Assembly: GCA_027687465.1 (NCBI GenBank)
Contig: JAQCQR010000021.1
Span: forward strand, 1-41,468
Length of the DNA stretch: 41,468 nt
Direction: 5' to 3'
Source: Coriobacteriaceae bacterium AF08-21
GTDB lineage: Bacteria > Actinomycetota > Coriobacteriia > Coriobacteriales > Coriobacteriaceae
Part shown: one piece after another, positions 23,609 to 32,587 of the stretch
Layout: each line of letters starts with the position of its first letter
Numbering within the stretch: position 1 is the first letter of the stretch
The notes under the pieces: generated by a model
Database searches by the model: none
Told to the model about the DNA's origin: nothing
Seen by the model: the letters and a program-made list of their open reading frames with translations, nothing else
Program-made: the position numbers and the translations under genes

Positions 23609-24361
23609 CTAGAACGCAAACGCGGCCGCGATGTCGCAAGAAATCAGCAGGTCGGCATTTGCATCCTGATCGGTGGGCGCCAAATTGCAAATGGCCAGCG
23701 TATCGCCAGTAAAGTAACGCGTAAGGCCCGCCGCCGGATACACTACGAGCGAGGTCCCGCCTACAATGAGGGCATCGGCCGCGGCGATGGCGGCAACGGC
23801 ACCGGCCAACACACGCCCATCGAGCGGCTCTTCGTAGAGCACCACATCGGGCTTGATTCGACCACCGCACACAGGACACACGGGCACGCCCGCGGTATCC
23901 TCGTGCTCGCGCGCGCAAATCCACTCGGCGCTATAGACCGCGCCGCACGACCGGCAAATGTTGCGATGGACCGATCCGTGCAGCTCGAACACGCGCTGTG
24001 AGCCGGCCATCTGATGCAGGCCGTCGATATTTTGCGTCACCACGGCATTTAGCTTACCGGCGCGCTCCAACTCAACCAGCTTGGTGTGGCAGCGGTTGGG
24101 CTTGGCGCCAAGCGCAATCATCTTGGTGCGGTAGAAGTCGAAGAACTCGGCCGGATGCGCCTCATAAAAGCTATGCGAGAGCATAGTCTCGGGCGGGTAG
24201 GCAAACTGCTGGTGATACAGGCCGTCCACGCTGCGGAAATCGGGGATGCCGCTCGCCGTGGAAACACCGGCGCCGCCAAAGAACACCACACGCTTGTGGG
24301 TACCGAACAGCTCCGCCAGTGCGGCGGAGGCCTGCTTGGGGTCCGATATTGCCTGCGTCAT
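23609..24361 (-). CDS. cobB: Sir2-type NAD-dependent protein deacylase
   Basis: This 250-residue sirtuin removes acyl groups from lysines using NAD. Motifs: GGAGVSTASGIPDFR (29-43), TQNIDGLH (109-116), catalytic H128 in ELHGS, zinc cysteines C136, C139, C162 and C165, and GGTSLVVYPAA. Phe/Tyr-Arg recognition (FYRTK at 76-80) resembles class U or bacterial sirtuins. The start at 24361 has GGAGG six bases before it. It precedes folP-folK by 94 bases on the same strand and is divergent from xth. Confidence 0.93.
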   Translation of the reverse strand: MTQAISDPKQASAALAELFGTHKRVVFFGGAGVSTASGIPDFRSVDGLYHQQFAYPPETMLSHSFYEAHPAEFFDFYRTKMIALGAKPNRCHTKLVELERAGKLNAVVTQNIDGLHQMAGSQRVFELHGSVHRNICRSCGAVYSAEWICAREHEDTAGVPVCPVCGGRIKPDVVLYEEPLDGRVLAGAVAAIAAADALIVGGTSLVVYPAAGLTRYFTGDTLAICNLAPTDQDANADLLISCDIAAAFAF

Positions 24362-24496
24362 ATGAGTCCTCCGTCCTTGTTGGTCGGGCAGCGTCGGGCG
24401 ACATCCCGGCATGCGGCCTTTGAGTCAGCACGCGCGGAGCCCACCCCGCCCCTGTTGCGCTAATCTTAAGCCTGCAAACCCCGTCGAAAGGACACC

Positions 24497-25315
24497 ATGC
24501 CTCAGACTTACACTTTCGCCTCGTGGAACGTCAACGGCCTGCGCGCCGTGCTCAAAAAGGACCCAAGCTTTATCCAGATCGCGCAAGAACTCGACGTCGA
24601 TATCCTGGCGCTGCAGGAGACCAAGCTGCAGGAGGGCCAGGTCGATATCGACCTGCCCGGCTATCACCAAACTTGGAGCTACGCCGAGCGTAAAGGTTAT
24701 TCGGGCACTGCGGTCTTTAGCCGCCAGGAACCGCTGCGCGTGCTGCGCGCCGACGCACTGCTACCCTACGCTAGCGAGGGCGATGAGGCCGAGCTCGTCG
24801 CCCAGGCCGCAACCGAGGGCCGCGTCTGCGCGCTCGAGTTCGACAAGTTTTGGTTTGTCGACGTCTATACGCCCAACGCCCAAAATGAGCTCGCGCGCAT
24901 CGATGTACGCATGGCCTGGGACGATGCCTATCGTGGCTTTTTGAGCGCACTAGAGCGCGAGACCGGCAAGCCCGTGGTGACCTGCGGCGACTTTAACGTG
25001 GCACACGAGGAGATCGATCTTAAGAACCCCAAGTCCAACCGCGGCAACGCAGGCTTTTCGGACGAGGAGCGCGGCAAGTTTACCGAGCTGCTCAACGCCG
25101 GCTTTACCGATACCTGGCGCGCGGCAAACCCCGACGTCGAGGGCGTCTACAGCTGGTGGAGCTATCGCTTTAATGCCCGCAAGAACAACGCCGGCTGGCG
25201 CATCGACTACTTCCTGGTAAGCGACGCAATCACCGACAACGTACGCGACACCGGCATCCGCGGCGACATCTTCGGCAGCGACCACTGCCCCGTCACCCTC
25301 ACGCTGGAGCTTTAG
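24497..25315 (+). CDS. xth: Exodeoxyribonuclease III / AP endonuclease
   Basis: This 272-residue base-excision repair enzyme is of the ExoA/APE1 branch. Motifs: SWNVNGLRA with N11, LQETKLQ with metal ligand E41, VYTPNAQ, CGDFNVAHEEIDLKNPKSNR, GFTDTWR, WWSYRFNARKNNAGWRIDYF and the C-terminal SDHCPV with the catalytic histidine. Length and motifs are complete. AAAGGA precedes the ATG. It is transcribed away from the sirtuin; a hairpin lies downstream. Confidence 0.95.
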   Translation: MPQTYTFASWNVNGLRAVLKKDPSFIQIAQELDVDILALQETKLQEGQVDIDLPGYHQTWSYAERKGYSGTAVFSRQEPLRVLRADALLPYASEGDEAELVAQAATEGRVCALEFDKFWFVDVYTPNAQNELARIDVRMAWDDAYRGFLSALERETGKPVVTCGDFNVAHEEIDLKNPKSNRGNAGFSDEERGKFTELLNAGFTDTWRAANPDVEGVYSWWSYRFNARKNNAGWRIDYFLVSDAITDNVRDTGIRGDIFGSDHCPVTLTLEL

Positions 25316-25377
25316 CCGGCCGGGATCGCCAGGCGCGCTAGGCCCGCACGCAAGCCCTGCCCTCCGCGGCCCCTACC

Positions 25378-25452
25378 CTCGGCCGAAACTGGAGTTTCGG
25401 CCGAGTGAAAGCCTTTATCAGCCCTCTAAACAACCAATTCTCCAGTTTCGGC
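25378..25452 (+). promoter_or_regulatory. Alternative hairpins between xth and nhaA
   Basis: CTCGGCCGAAAC (25378-25389) pairs with GTTTCGGCCGAG (25394-25405). The overlapping GCCGAAACTGGAG (25382-25394) can instead pair with CTCCAGTTTCGGC (25440-25452). The latter is followed by GAAAAAAG and the nhaA start at 25475. The two structures exclude each other. This could be a switch for the nhaA leader, or just a diverged intergenic repeat. Confidence 0.4.
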
Positions 25453-25474
25453 GAAAAAAGAGCCCGTCAGCAAC

Positions 25475-26664
25475 ATGAACCAATCCACACCCGCAAACGA
25501 GGCCGCGCGGTCGGCCTCGCCCAACAAGATCGTCGCGGTGCCCGCCGTGACCCGCCGTGTCGAGCGCCACCCCGCACTCGAGCGCATCACGAGCAACGGC
25601 ACCATCGCCGCAGCCGTCATGGTGCTCGCCGCCATCGCCGCGGTGATCGTTGCCAACACCAACGCCTACTACCCCGTCAAAGAGCTCCTCGAGGCGCCGC
25701 TCGCCATCCAGGTGGGCGCCTTTACCGGCCAGATCTCGTTCGAGGGCTTTATCAACGACTTTCTTATGGCGATCTTCTTCCTCACCGTCGGGATCGAGCT
25801 CAAGTTTGAGCTCACGGCGGGCGTACTCACCAACCCGCGCCAGGCCATGATGCCCATCCTCGCCGCGTGCGGCGGCGTGGTGGCGCCGGCCGCCATCTAC
25901 GCCGCGCTCAACTGGGGCGGCGCCATGCACGGCTGGGCGTCCTTAACAAGCTCGACGTCTACCGCGCGCGCTGGTACATCCTGCTGGGCCTGGTGCTGTG
26001 GTTTTGCATGTACAACTCCGGCGTGCATGCCACGCTCGCCGGCGTGATTCTGGCGTTCTTTTTACCCGCGCGCTCCGATATCAACCTCGACCACGTGCAG
26101 GACTGGCTCGCCGCCCGTGGCTCCGAGCTCGACGACATCTACGACCCCGACGAGCACGTTTTGGGTCAGCACGAGTTTACCCGCACGGCCAAGCGCGTCG
26201 AGCGCGTGATGCACCGCGTGACCCCGCCGCTCCAGCGCGTGGAGGCCACCATCGCCGCGCCCGTCAACTTTTTGATCCTGCCGCTCTTTGCCTTTGCCAA
26301 CGCGCAGCTGCGCCTGGTGGGCGTTGACATGGCGAGCGTGCTCACCGATCCGGTGGCGCTCGGCGTGTACTTTGGCCTCGTTGCGGGCAAGCCGCTCGGC
26401 ATCCTGACCGTGACGGCACTGCTCGTGCGCATCGGCTTTTCGCCGCTGCCCGAGGGCTCTAACTGGGGCCAGATGCTCTGCGTGGGCGTGCTCGGCGACG
26501 TGGGATTTACCATGTGCATCTTCATCAGCGAGCTCTCGTTTACCGCTGGCACCGAGTAGCTCGTGGCCAAGTGCGCCGTGCTCGCCGCAAGCGTCACAGC
26601 CAGCCTACTCGGCCTGATCCTGCTCAACGCGACGCACGCGCTCGCAGCAAAGAAGGAGCACTAG
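25475..26664 (+). pseudogene. nhaA: nhaA Na+/H+ antiporter, deleted and frameshifted
   Basis: The N-terminal part (25475 to about 25945) is a good NhaA match up to GGAMHGW (QISFEGFINDFLMAIFFLTVGIELK is the family pattern). The next recognisable part is in another frame, VLNKLDVYRARWYILLGLVLW, and continues through SGVHATLAGV and GKPLGILT to the end. About 75 residues expected between, including the ATDIAF and ALA-IVDD region with the ion-binding aspartates, are absent. The break is near 25938-25946. A TAG at 26557 also interrupts the last helix: the same frame continues VAKCAVLAASVTASLLGLILL to TAG 26662. The product cannot be a working antiporter. Confidence 0.9.
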
Positions 26665-26723
26665 CGGCCTCCAGCAGGACAGCCGCCGGCAACGTGCCCG
26701 CCACCGACACTCCCCACAGGGAT

Positions 26724-26793
26724 TGAGGGGGCCAAAAGTCCGCATTAGAGCATCAAAACGATCTCTACCGCGGACTTTTAGCCCCCTCATTTT
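26724..26793 (+). terminator. Long terminator-like hairpin after nhaA
   Basis: The 20-base arms at 26724-26743 and 26770-26789 match at 19 of 20 positions. An inner TAGAG/CTCTA stem is present, and TTTTG follows. It separates the nhaA remnant from the convergent luxR-type gene. Confidence 0.7.
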
Positions 26794-26816
26794 GTTTGCA
26801 GAGCCCTGAGATTCAC

Positions 26817-27833
26817 TTATTCCCTACCAGGCCCAGCATGTGAGCGTTCATAGAACATGCCCATGAGCTCGCTTCGACGCGAGACGGCGAGTTTACGGTA
26901 GATGCTGTGAACGTGCGTCTTTACGGTACCGAGCGAGATACTCAGCTCGTCAGCGATCTCCTGGTTGGCGCAGCCGCCCAACACGCGCGCAAGCACCTCC
27001 TGCTCACGCGGCGTGAGTTCATAAAGCGCGCAAAAGCCTGCTATATCGCCGGCGCGTTCCTCAGACTCGCGGCGCTCCATCTCAAGTCTGTACATGTCGA
27101 GACGGTCGTTCACCAAAAGCTCGGTGCGCTTGAGCATCACGTGATCTTGGCAACTGCGCGCGTAAACGATGCACGCTACCGAGAGTCCAGCCCAAAGCAG
27201 GTCCTCGAAGATGCTGATCTTTCCAACAAAGAACGGAGCGCTACCCCGCGTGACATAGAGCACGGCATAGATAACGCTCTCCGCAATGGATCCAAGGTAG
27301 GCGCACAGGCACATGAAAATCGTGATCTGGACAAATCGGCAACGGTAGATCTCATCACCACTCTTGCCGGCCATCCCCTTAAGCGTCCAGACGCTCAAAC
27401 CAGCGATAATCGCAGGGTCGGCAAGAAGATACAGCAGGTCACATGCAACGGAGCCGCCGACCATGCCCGCCACGCAGCGCGCGAGCGCAACAAGAGGAAA
27501 CGCGATGAACGGAAGCACGCGCGGCGACAGACCGTCCAGTCCGCATGCCAAAAGATAAAAGACGGCTTCCTCGCCCAGCTGAAACATCAACTTAGCGATA
27601 TCGAGAGGGGAGAGACCGACCGAGGCCCCGGTAAATAGTCCCGAGCTGAAGTTGCTATCGATAATGGCCGCGCCCATGTCTGCCACGCCTTCCAATGCCA
27701 GAAGCACCATCAAGGCAGACAAAAAACCAAAGTTCCGGTTATCGGTAACGCTGCGCACCACGCCGCAATAGAACGCAGCGCAGGCAAAGAGGCAAAGAAA
27801 GAGGACGTTGTAAAGGTAAATGTAGAAGCCCAT
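26817..27833 (-). CDS. Membrane-anchored LuxR-type regulator
   Basis: This 338-residue protein has about seven hydrophobic helices in the first 230 residues (for example GFYIYLYNVLFLCLFACAAF at 2-21, FGFLSALMVLLALEGVADMG, VQITIFMCLCAYLGSIAESV). It ends with a LuxR HTH: LTPREQEVLARVLGGCANQE then IADELSISLGTVKTHVHSIY. Such membrane-LuxR proteins are typical of Coriobacteriia, where many sit beside transport or respiratory genes. The ATG at 27833 was preferred to a TTG nine codons upstream because GGAAGG precedes it. Neighbours on the same strand are the small membrane protein and the MATE/amidohydrolase pair, which it may regulate. Confidence 0.85.
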   Translation of the reverse strand: MGFYIYLYNVLFLCLFACAAFYCGVVRSVTDNRNFGFLSALMVLLALEGVADMGAAIIDSNFSSGLFTGASVGLSPLDIAKLMFQLGEEAVFYLLACGLDGLSPRVLPFIAFPLVALARCVAGMVGGSVACDLLYLLADPAIIAGLSVWTLKGMAGKSGDEIYRCRFVQITIFMCLCAYLGSIAESVIYAVLYVTRGSAPFFVGKISIFEDLLWAGLSVACIVYARSCQDHVMLKRTELLVNDRLDMYRLEMERRESEERAGDIAGFCALYELTPREQEVLARVLGGCANQEIADELSISLGTVKTHVHSIYRKLAVSRRSELMGMFYERSHAGPGRE

Positions 27834-27895
27834 GGGGCGTACCTTCCGCGTCAGAGGCAATAAAGCATGGGTCAGTTTACACCAACCATCTCATC

Positions 27896-28411
27896 TCACA
27901 CCTCAACCTCGGCGCAGCCGGCGGCCTCGAGCTCGTCTACGGGCACACCGATAGCACGGGCACACGCCCTTCCCAGTGCAAGCGATACCGGTTCCAGCAG
28001 GACTCCGCCGCAGACCACCAGCGGCCAGCCCGTCAAGACGAGCTTTTGCCAGCGCGAAATAAAGGTGGTATCGCCCACGGGACCAACACCCGATACCAGG
28101 GCCGTTTCGCCCAGAGCGATAATCAAAAACAATGCCGTTGCACCAAATATTGTCTCCAGAAGCTTAGCCCCCATCGTGCCCGGCTTCGCGCCCAGGCTCT
28201 CGGAGCAAAACTCTACCAGATGACCGAATGCGGGCAGCTTGCTCAGCACGAGGGCGATTGCCATGGCTAGAGCAAGCTGCCCCCAAAACCCCGTAACTCC
28301 CTCAAATGAAAGCGCTGGCTTACCCTCGAGTATAGGAAGAAACATGCAGAGCAATAGCGGGTTGAGCACCGCATTCCACAGGGATGCAAGCTTTCTTTCC
28401 GTTAGTTTCAC
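27896..28411 (-). CDS. Small membrane protein of unknown function
   Basis: This 171-residue protein has four hydrophobic segments, at about 13-28, 42-60, 84-106 and 125-148. Cytosolic charge is concentrated at the N-terminus (MKLTERKLASLW). The sequence GAKPGTMGAKLLETIFGATALFL stands out but I do not recognise a family. It is followed 62 bases later by the LuxR-type gene and preceded by the terminator of the MATE operon, so it may be transcribed with the regulator. It could be a sensor partner; nothing direct shows that. Confidence 0.65.
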   Translation of the reverse strand: MKLTERKLASLWNAVLNPLLLCMFLPILEGKPALSFEGVTGFWGQLALAMAIALVLSKLPAFGHLVEFCSESLGAKPGTMGAKLLETIFGATALFLIIALGETALVSGVGPVGDTTFISRWQKLVLTGWPLVVCGGVLLEPVSLALGRACARAIGVPVDELEAAGCAEVEV

Positions 28412-28429
28412 AAGACTCCCATCGTCAAT

Positions 28430-28468
28430 AAAAACGGCGGCACCGCTCGATTCGCAAGCGATGCCGCC
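28430..28468 (-). terminator. Terminator of the MATE operon
   Basis: On the minus strand GGCGGCA...TGCCGCC arms (28462-28468 with 28436-28442) and an inner CGCT/AGCG stem precede TTTTTATT. It is 58 bases past the MATE stop. Confidence 0.8.
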
Positions 28469-28525
28469 TCAGAAGATGCCATGACGCCGTTGCCAAATTC
28501 AGCGGTTCACGGACAGCAACGACGC

Positions 28526-29938
28526 TTACACCTCTTCGGCAGCCGCAGCGCGTGCGGCCTCGAGCACCTCCTCGGGAAGTTCAACGCCCTCATCGGTGTT
28601 GTAGCCGTACTTATCGGCACCCTTTTTGAGGAAGAAGAGCGAGACCACGGCCGTGATGGCCTCGGCCACGGTCAGCGCCAGCCACACGCCGTCGCCGCCC
28701 ATGATCATGGGGAGCACGAACAGCAGGGCGATGGGCAGCACGAGCGAGCGGAGCACGGAAATGACAAGCGGCATCGTGGTGTCGTTGAAGGCGGTCAGCA
28801 TGTTCTGGATGCAGATATTGATGCCGATGAGGCCGGCGCAAGAGGTGAACAGGATCCACTTCTGAGAGGCCAGGGTGTACACGGGATCGCCCGGGGTCTG
28901 GCCGTAAACGACGAGGATCGGGTTCATCATGACGATACCGAGCACCGCGATGACAACGATCATGATGATGCCCAGGCGACGGTACTTGACGTACGTGCTG
29001 TGGATCTTCTTGGGATCGTTCTCGCCGATCTGATAGCTGATGATGGGCGTGGCGCCCTTGCCAAAGCCGATGAAGGGCCCAAGGAAGAGGAACTGGACGT
29101 ACAGGAAGATAGCTGCGACCGCAACGCCGTCGGCACCGAAGAATTTCATAGCCTGGATATTGTAGATGGCGGTCATGAAGCCGGTAGCGGCGCTGTAGAT
29201 GAAGTCTGCCAGGCCGATCTTGCAGCTCTCGGCGATGTTCTTGCCGGGGCACTTAGGCGAGGCGTAGTGCAGCGTACTCGTCTTGGAGAAGATGACCAGC
29301 GCAGAGGCGATGGCGCCAAAGGCCGCACCGGTGCCAAAGCCCAGAGCGGCGCCGGCGGTGCCCAGGTGCAGGGTGCCCTGGTAGATGACGTCGGTACCCA
29401 GGGTCACAAGGCCACCCAGGATGGTGATGACCATGCACTGCGTGGGCTTACCAGCCGTGAGCAGCCACATCTGGAAGCCCAGCTGGATGCTGTAGAACGG
29501 CATGAAGAAGCGGTGGATATCCCAGTACTGGGTGCAGTAGGGAGCGAGCTCGGCATCGGCGCCCAGCATGTACCATACCTGATCACCCATGAAGCTGATG
29601 GCAAAGCCCCAGATGGTAGAGATGACGGTAGAGATCACGAGCACGGCAGTAAAGGTCTTGTTTGCCTCCAGGCCCTTCTTCTCGCCCAGCAGCTTGCCCA
29701 GCAGGGCCGCAGAACCGCCGGAGAACAGGAACGCCACGGCCTCGACCACAGCCTGTGCCGGGTAGACGATGTTGATGGCAGAAAGCGTGGCCGTACTGTT
29801 GAAGTTGGTGGCGATCGCCGTATCGAAGATCTGATAGATGCCCGTCCAAAGCTGGAGCAGGACAGAGGGCAGCGCGAACAGGAACAAGCCGATCAGCGTG
29901 TAGTTCTTGGCGAGTTTGTTTCCATTGGTCTCGGCCAT
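28526..29938 (-). CDS. MATE-family efflux transporter
   Basis: This 470-residue multidrug and toxin extrusion-type membrane protein has about 12 helices. Family marks include NYTLIGLFLFALPSVLLQLW, the A/N-rich second region (STATLSAINIVYPAQ) and the repeat-half junction with SAATGFMTAIYNIQAM. FIGFGKGATPIISYQIGEND corresponds to the G(Q)GAQPIISYNYGA motif of the DinF/NorM-like branch. The C-terminal tail is acidic (PEEVLEAARAAAAEEV). It begins at the base directly before the stop codon of the amidohydrolase, so the two are made from one message. The exporter may remove a substrate or product of that enzyme. Confidence 0.92.
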   Translation of the reverse strand: MAETNGNKLAKNYTLIGLFLFALPSVLLQLWTGIYQIFDTAIATNFNSTATLSAINIVYPAQAVVEAVAFLFSGGSAALLGKLLGEKKGLEANKTFTAVLVISTVISTIWGFAISFMGDQVWYMLGADAELAPYCTQYWDIHRFFMPFYSIQLGFQMWLLTAGKPTQCMVITILGGLVTLGTDVIYQGTLHLGTAGAALGFGTGAAFGAIASALVIFSKTSTLHYASPKCPGKNIAESCKIGLADFIYSAATGFMTAIYNIQAMKFFGADGVAVAAIFLYVQFLFLGPFIGFGKGATPIISYQIGENDPKKIHSTYVKYRRLGIIMIVVIAVLGIVMMNPILVVYGQTPGDPVYTLASQKWILFTSCAGLIGINICIQNMLTAFNDTTMPLVISVLRSLVLPIALLFVLPMIMGGDGVWLALTVAEAITAVVSLFFLKKGADKYGYNTDEGVELPEEVLEAARAAAAEEV

Positions 29939-31582
29939 TTATGCCTCAACCTCCTTCTTGTACATAACCTTGCCGTCGATGACGGTCATGAGGCACTGGG
30001 CCTCGTGGATGGTGTGGGGGTCGATCGCGGTGATGTCGCGGTCCATGAGCACGAAGTCCGCGTCCTTGCCCACCTCGATGGAGCCGATGCGATCCTCGAG
30101 GAAGTTCTGATAGGCGCCATTGATGGTGCCGGCACAGATCATGTCCTCAACGGACACGCGCTGATTCGCATCGAGCAGCGTCTCCTCGGAGACATCGCCC
30201 GGAGCGCAACGGGTAACGCCCACCTCGAGGCCCTCCATGGGGTCGGGATTGGAAACAGGGAAGTCCGTAGCGGTGGTAACGACCATGCCGCGGTCCCAGA
30301 ACTTGCCCAACGGATACTCGGACTCAGCGCGATCGCCCAGCTGAGCATGCTCGAGGGATTCATAGCACACGGGATCCTTGAAATGCCAGGTGGGGTTGGC
30401 GGCAGCGATGCCCTTAAGGACGGCAAAACGGTCGATGTCCTCATCGCTCATGACCTGCAGGTGGGTGATGGTCGGGCGCCAGTCCTCCACGGGATCGGTT
30501 GCCTGAGCGTACTCAAAGCCATCGAGCGCCATGGAAATAGCGGCGTCGCCGATGGCATGTACGTGCACCTGGAAGCCCTGCTCCTTGGCATACTTGACCA
30601 TCTCGTTATAGGCCTCGGGCGTGCAGTTGGGCTTGCCGGTAAAGCCGGGCTTATCGGTGTACTCGTCCTTGAGGTAGGCGGTACCGGACTCGATCACACC
30701 ATCGAGCACGAACTTGATGTTGTTGCACTGGTAGTGGTCGCCATGGTAGGAGTCGCGGACCTTGGCGCAGCGGTCGATCTTCTCGAGGGTCTCGCTCTCG
30801 GGCTTGCAATAGAAGCCGGAGGTCACCTTGAGCTTGAGCTTATGCTCGATGTCGAGCTCCTCGAGCGCCATCTGGGCCGTCTCCTCGTCGCGCAGGATCG
30901 GCTCGTAGATGTTGGTAAGGCCAACGGCGATCAGGTCGTCCTGCAGCGGGAGGGTAGCCTTCTTGAACTCCTCGACGGTGTAGGGGCGAATAGCACGGAA
31001 GACATCGTTCATGGCCCAGTCGCGTACCAAGCCGGTGGGCTCCTGCGTCTCGGGGTCGAGTACGATGGTGCCCGCTTCCTTGCTTACGAAGCCGAGACCG
31101 ATACCGGCCTTTTCCAGGCACTTGCTATTGACCCAGTAGGAGTGGCCGTCATAGGACCCGATGAGCATCGGGACGTCCGGGCACACGGCGTCGAGCAGCT
31201 CCTTGGTTTGCGTTTTGCCCTCGTTCTCGAACACGGCGTTATCCCAGCCCATGCCCTTGTAGAACTCGCGACCGGGGTTCTTTTCCACGTACTCACGGAT
31301 GGTGTCGATGTACTGGTCCACCGTCTCCAAGCCCACGATATCGATCTCGTAGGCAAACTGGCCAGCACCCGATGAGAAGTGCATATGGGCGTCGCAGAAG
31401 CCCGGCATGAACATGCCGTCCCCAGACTCCAGCACCTCGGTATCGGGCCCGATAAACTCCTCGACCCCTTGGGCATCGCCCACGTAGACAAAGGTGCCGT
31501 CCTTTATGGCCGCGGCATCGGCGCGAAGCGCAGCGCGATTGGAGGTGAACACCTTTCCCTTTAGTACAGTATCTGCGAACAT
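29939..31582 (-). CDS. YtcJ-like metal-dependent amidohydrolase
   Basis: This 547-residue amidohydrolase_3-type enzyme has metal ligands H66 and H68 in GFCDAHMHF. Further ligands lie in VHVHAIGDAA, PTITHLQVMSDEDI and TTATDFPVSNPDPM. The C-terminal composite beta domain ends with GSIEVGKDADFVLMDRDITA. Family members hydrolyse C-N bonds in diverse amides; the substrate cannot be read from sequence. AAGGGAG precedes the ATG at 31582, and an 80-codon upstream extension lacks a start signal. It heads a two-gene unit with the MATE exporter. Confidence 0.9.
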   Translation of the reverse strand: MFADTVLKGKVFTSNRAALRADAAAIKDGTFVYVGDAQGVEEFIGPDTEVLESGDGMFMPGFCDAHMHFSSGAGQFAYEIDIVGLETVDQYIDTIREYVEKNPGREFYKGMGWDNAVFENEGKTQTKELLDAVCPDVPMLIGSYDGHSYWVNSKCLEKAGIGLGFVSKEAGTIVLDPETQEPTGLVRDWAMNDVFRAIRPYTVEEFKKATLPLQDDLIAVGLTNIYEPILRDEETAQMALEELDIEHKLKLKVTSGFYCKPESETLEKIDRCAKVRDSYHGDHYQCNNIKFVLDGVIESGTAYLKDEYTDKPGFTGKPNCTPEAYNEMVKYAKEQGFQVHVHAIGDAAISMALDGFEYAQATDPVEDWRPTITHLQVMSDEDIDRFAVLKGIAAANPTWHFKDPVCYESLEHAQLGDRAESEYPLGKFWDRGMVVTTATDFPVSNPDPMEGLEVGVTRCAPGDVSEETLLDANQRVSVEDMICAGTINGAYQNFLEDRIGSIEVGKDADFVLMDRDITAIDPHTIHEAQCLMTVIDGKVMYKKEVEA

Positions 31583-31870
31583 CGATAGACTCCCTTCTGC
31601 AGACACATCCAATTGCAAAACTGGATTTCGCAGAAGAGTGTATTGGTCATTATGCGGTTTACGCCATGTATCGTGGGATGGGTTTGTCCAAACTTTCGAT
31701 TGATAGAACGCATATTTGCGCAGGTAAATAGCCATGCCGTCTCTAACGTTCATAATTAGGTCAGCTACCGTTCGCGCGGAGACGCCCGCCGTCCACAGGC
31801 GAGAGCGTCTCAAGCCGAGCAACTTCCTCGACTCAAAGTTTAGAGAGAGTTCAAACTATGCCAAGCGTTC
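31583..31870. other. Leader of the amidohydrolase-MATE operon
   Basis: This 288-base gap has no convincing gene. A hairpin with GAGACGC (31779-31785) and GCGTCTC (31805-31811), with inner CGCC/GGCG, lies downstream of the ECF S-component gene. It could end that transcript although no T-run follows. The rest is A/T-richer than average and likely holds the operon promoter. Confidence 0.5.
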
Positions 31871-32575
31871 CTACAGCCCGTATTTGCGCACCACGCGGTT
31901 GATACGGTGGCACCAGGGGCGGTAGAGCACCGCCAAAAAGAGACTTGTCGAGAGTCCGTGCACCGCATCGAACGGCACGGCCGTGGCCAAACGGGCCACG
32001 GCGCCCACCCAGGTCAGCGGCTGAACAAAGCCCACGATGTCGTAAACGTTGATGATGGCGCCGTAGAGCATGCCCGAGGCAAAGCCAGCCGCGACCAACG
32101 CCGGCATGCGCACGGTTCCATCCGCACGGTCAAACGCCCCCGCGCGCGCCAGTGCTCCGCCCGCATAGCCCACCATGCCCCAGGCATACATCTGCCACGG
32201 GGTCCACATGCCCTGACCAAAGAAAAAGTTGCTGGTGAGGGCCGCGAGGGCACCCACCATAAAGCCGTTGCGGTGCCCCAGCGTGGCGCCCGCGATAATG
32301 GCGATAGCGCTCACGGGCTTAAAGTCGGGGATGGGTCCAAAGAGGATGCGCCCAGCGGCGGCAAGGGCCGCCAGCGTGAGCGTGGGCATGATTTGGCGAA
32401 GCGCCGGGCGCGAGGCCTCAAAACCTGCAAAGAAGAGCGCAAGCACCAACACCACTACGGCGAGCATCAAAAGCGCCGTCTGTTCGATACCGGCAAACAT
32501 GGCAGAGGCCATCGCCATCGGCACCGCCAGCAGCAACGGAATCTCAAGCTTGGACATAACGCGCGCAAAGGCCAC
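31871..32575 (-). CDS. ECF transporter substrate-binding (S) component
   Basis: This 234-residue membrane protein has six hydrophobic segments. It has the pattern of ECF S components of the cobalamin/CbrT-like group: RILFGPIPDFKPVSAIAIIA then GALAALTSNFFFGQGMWTPW and QMYAWGMVGYAGGALARAG. The substrate is probably a vitamin or precursor but cannot be settled here. It is the last gene of the T-A-S order on the minus strand, 12 bases after the fused ATPase gene, so a dedicated ECF module is encoded. Confidence 0.85.
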   Translation of the reverse strand: MAFARVMSKLEIPLLLAVPMAMASAMFAGIEQTALLMLAVVVLVLALFFAGFEASRPALRQIMPTLTLAALAAAGRILFGPIPDFKPVSAIAIIAGATLGHRNGFMVGALAALTSNFFFGQGMWTPWQMYAWGMVGYAGGALARAGAFDRADGTVRMPALVAAGFASGMLYGAIINVYDIVGFVQPLTWVGAVARLATAVPFDAVHGLSTSLFLAVLYRPWCHRINRVVRKYGL

Positions 32576-32587
32576 GGCGGCACCTCC

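Noticed and set aside
28481..31375. 964-residue plus-strand frame opposite MATE and amidohydrolase
   Set aside because: Shadow of two clear genes; composition is His/Gly/Val-rich antisense translation.
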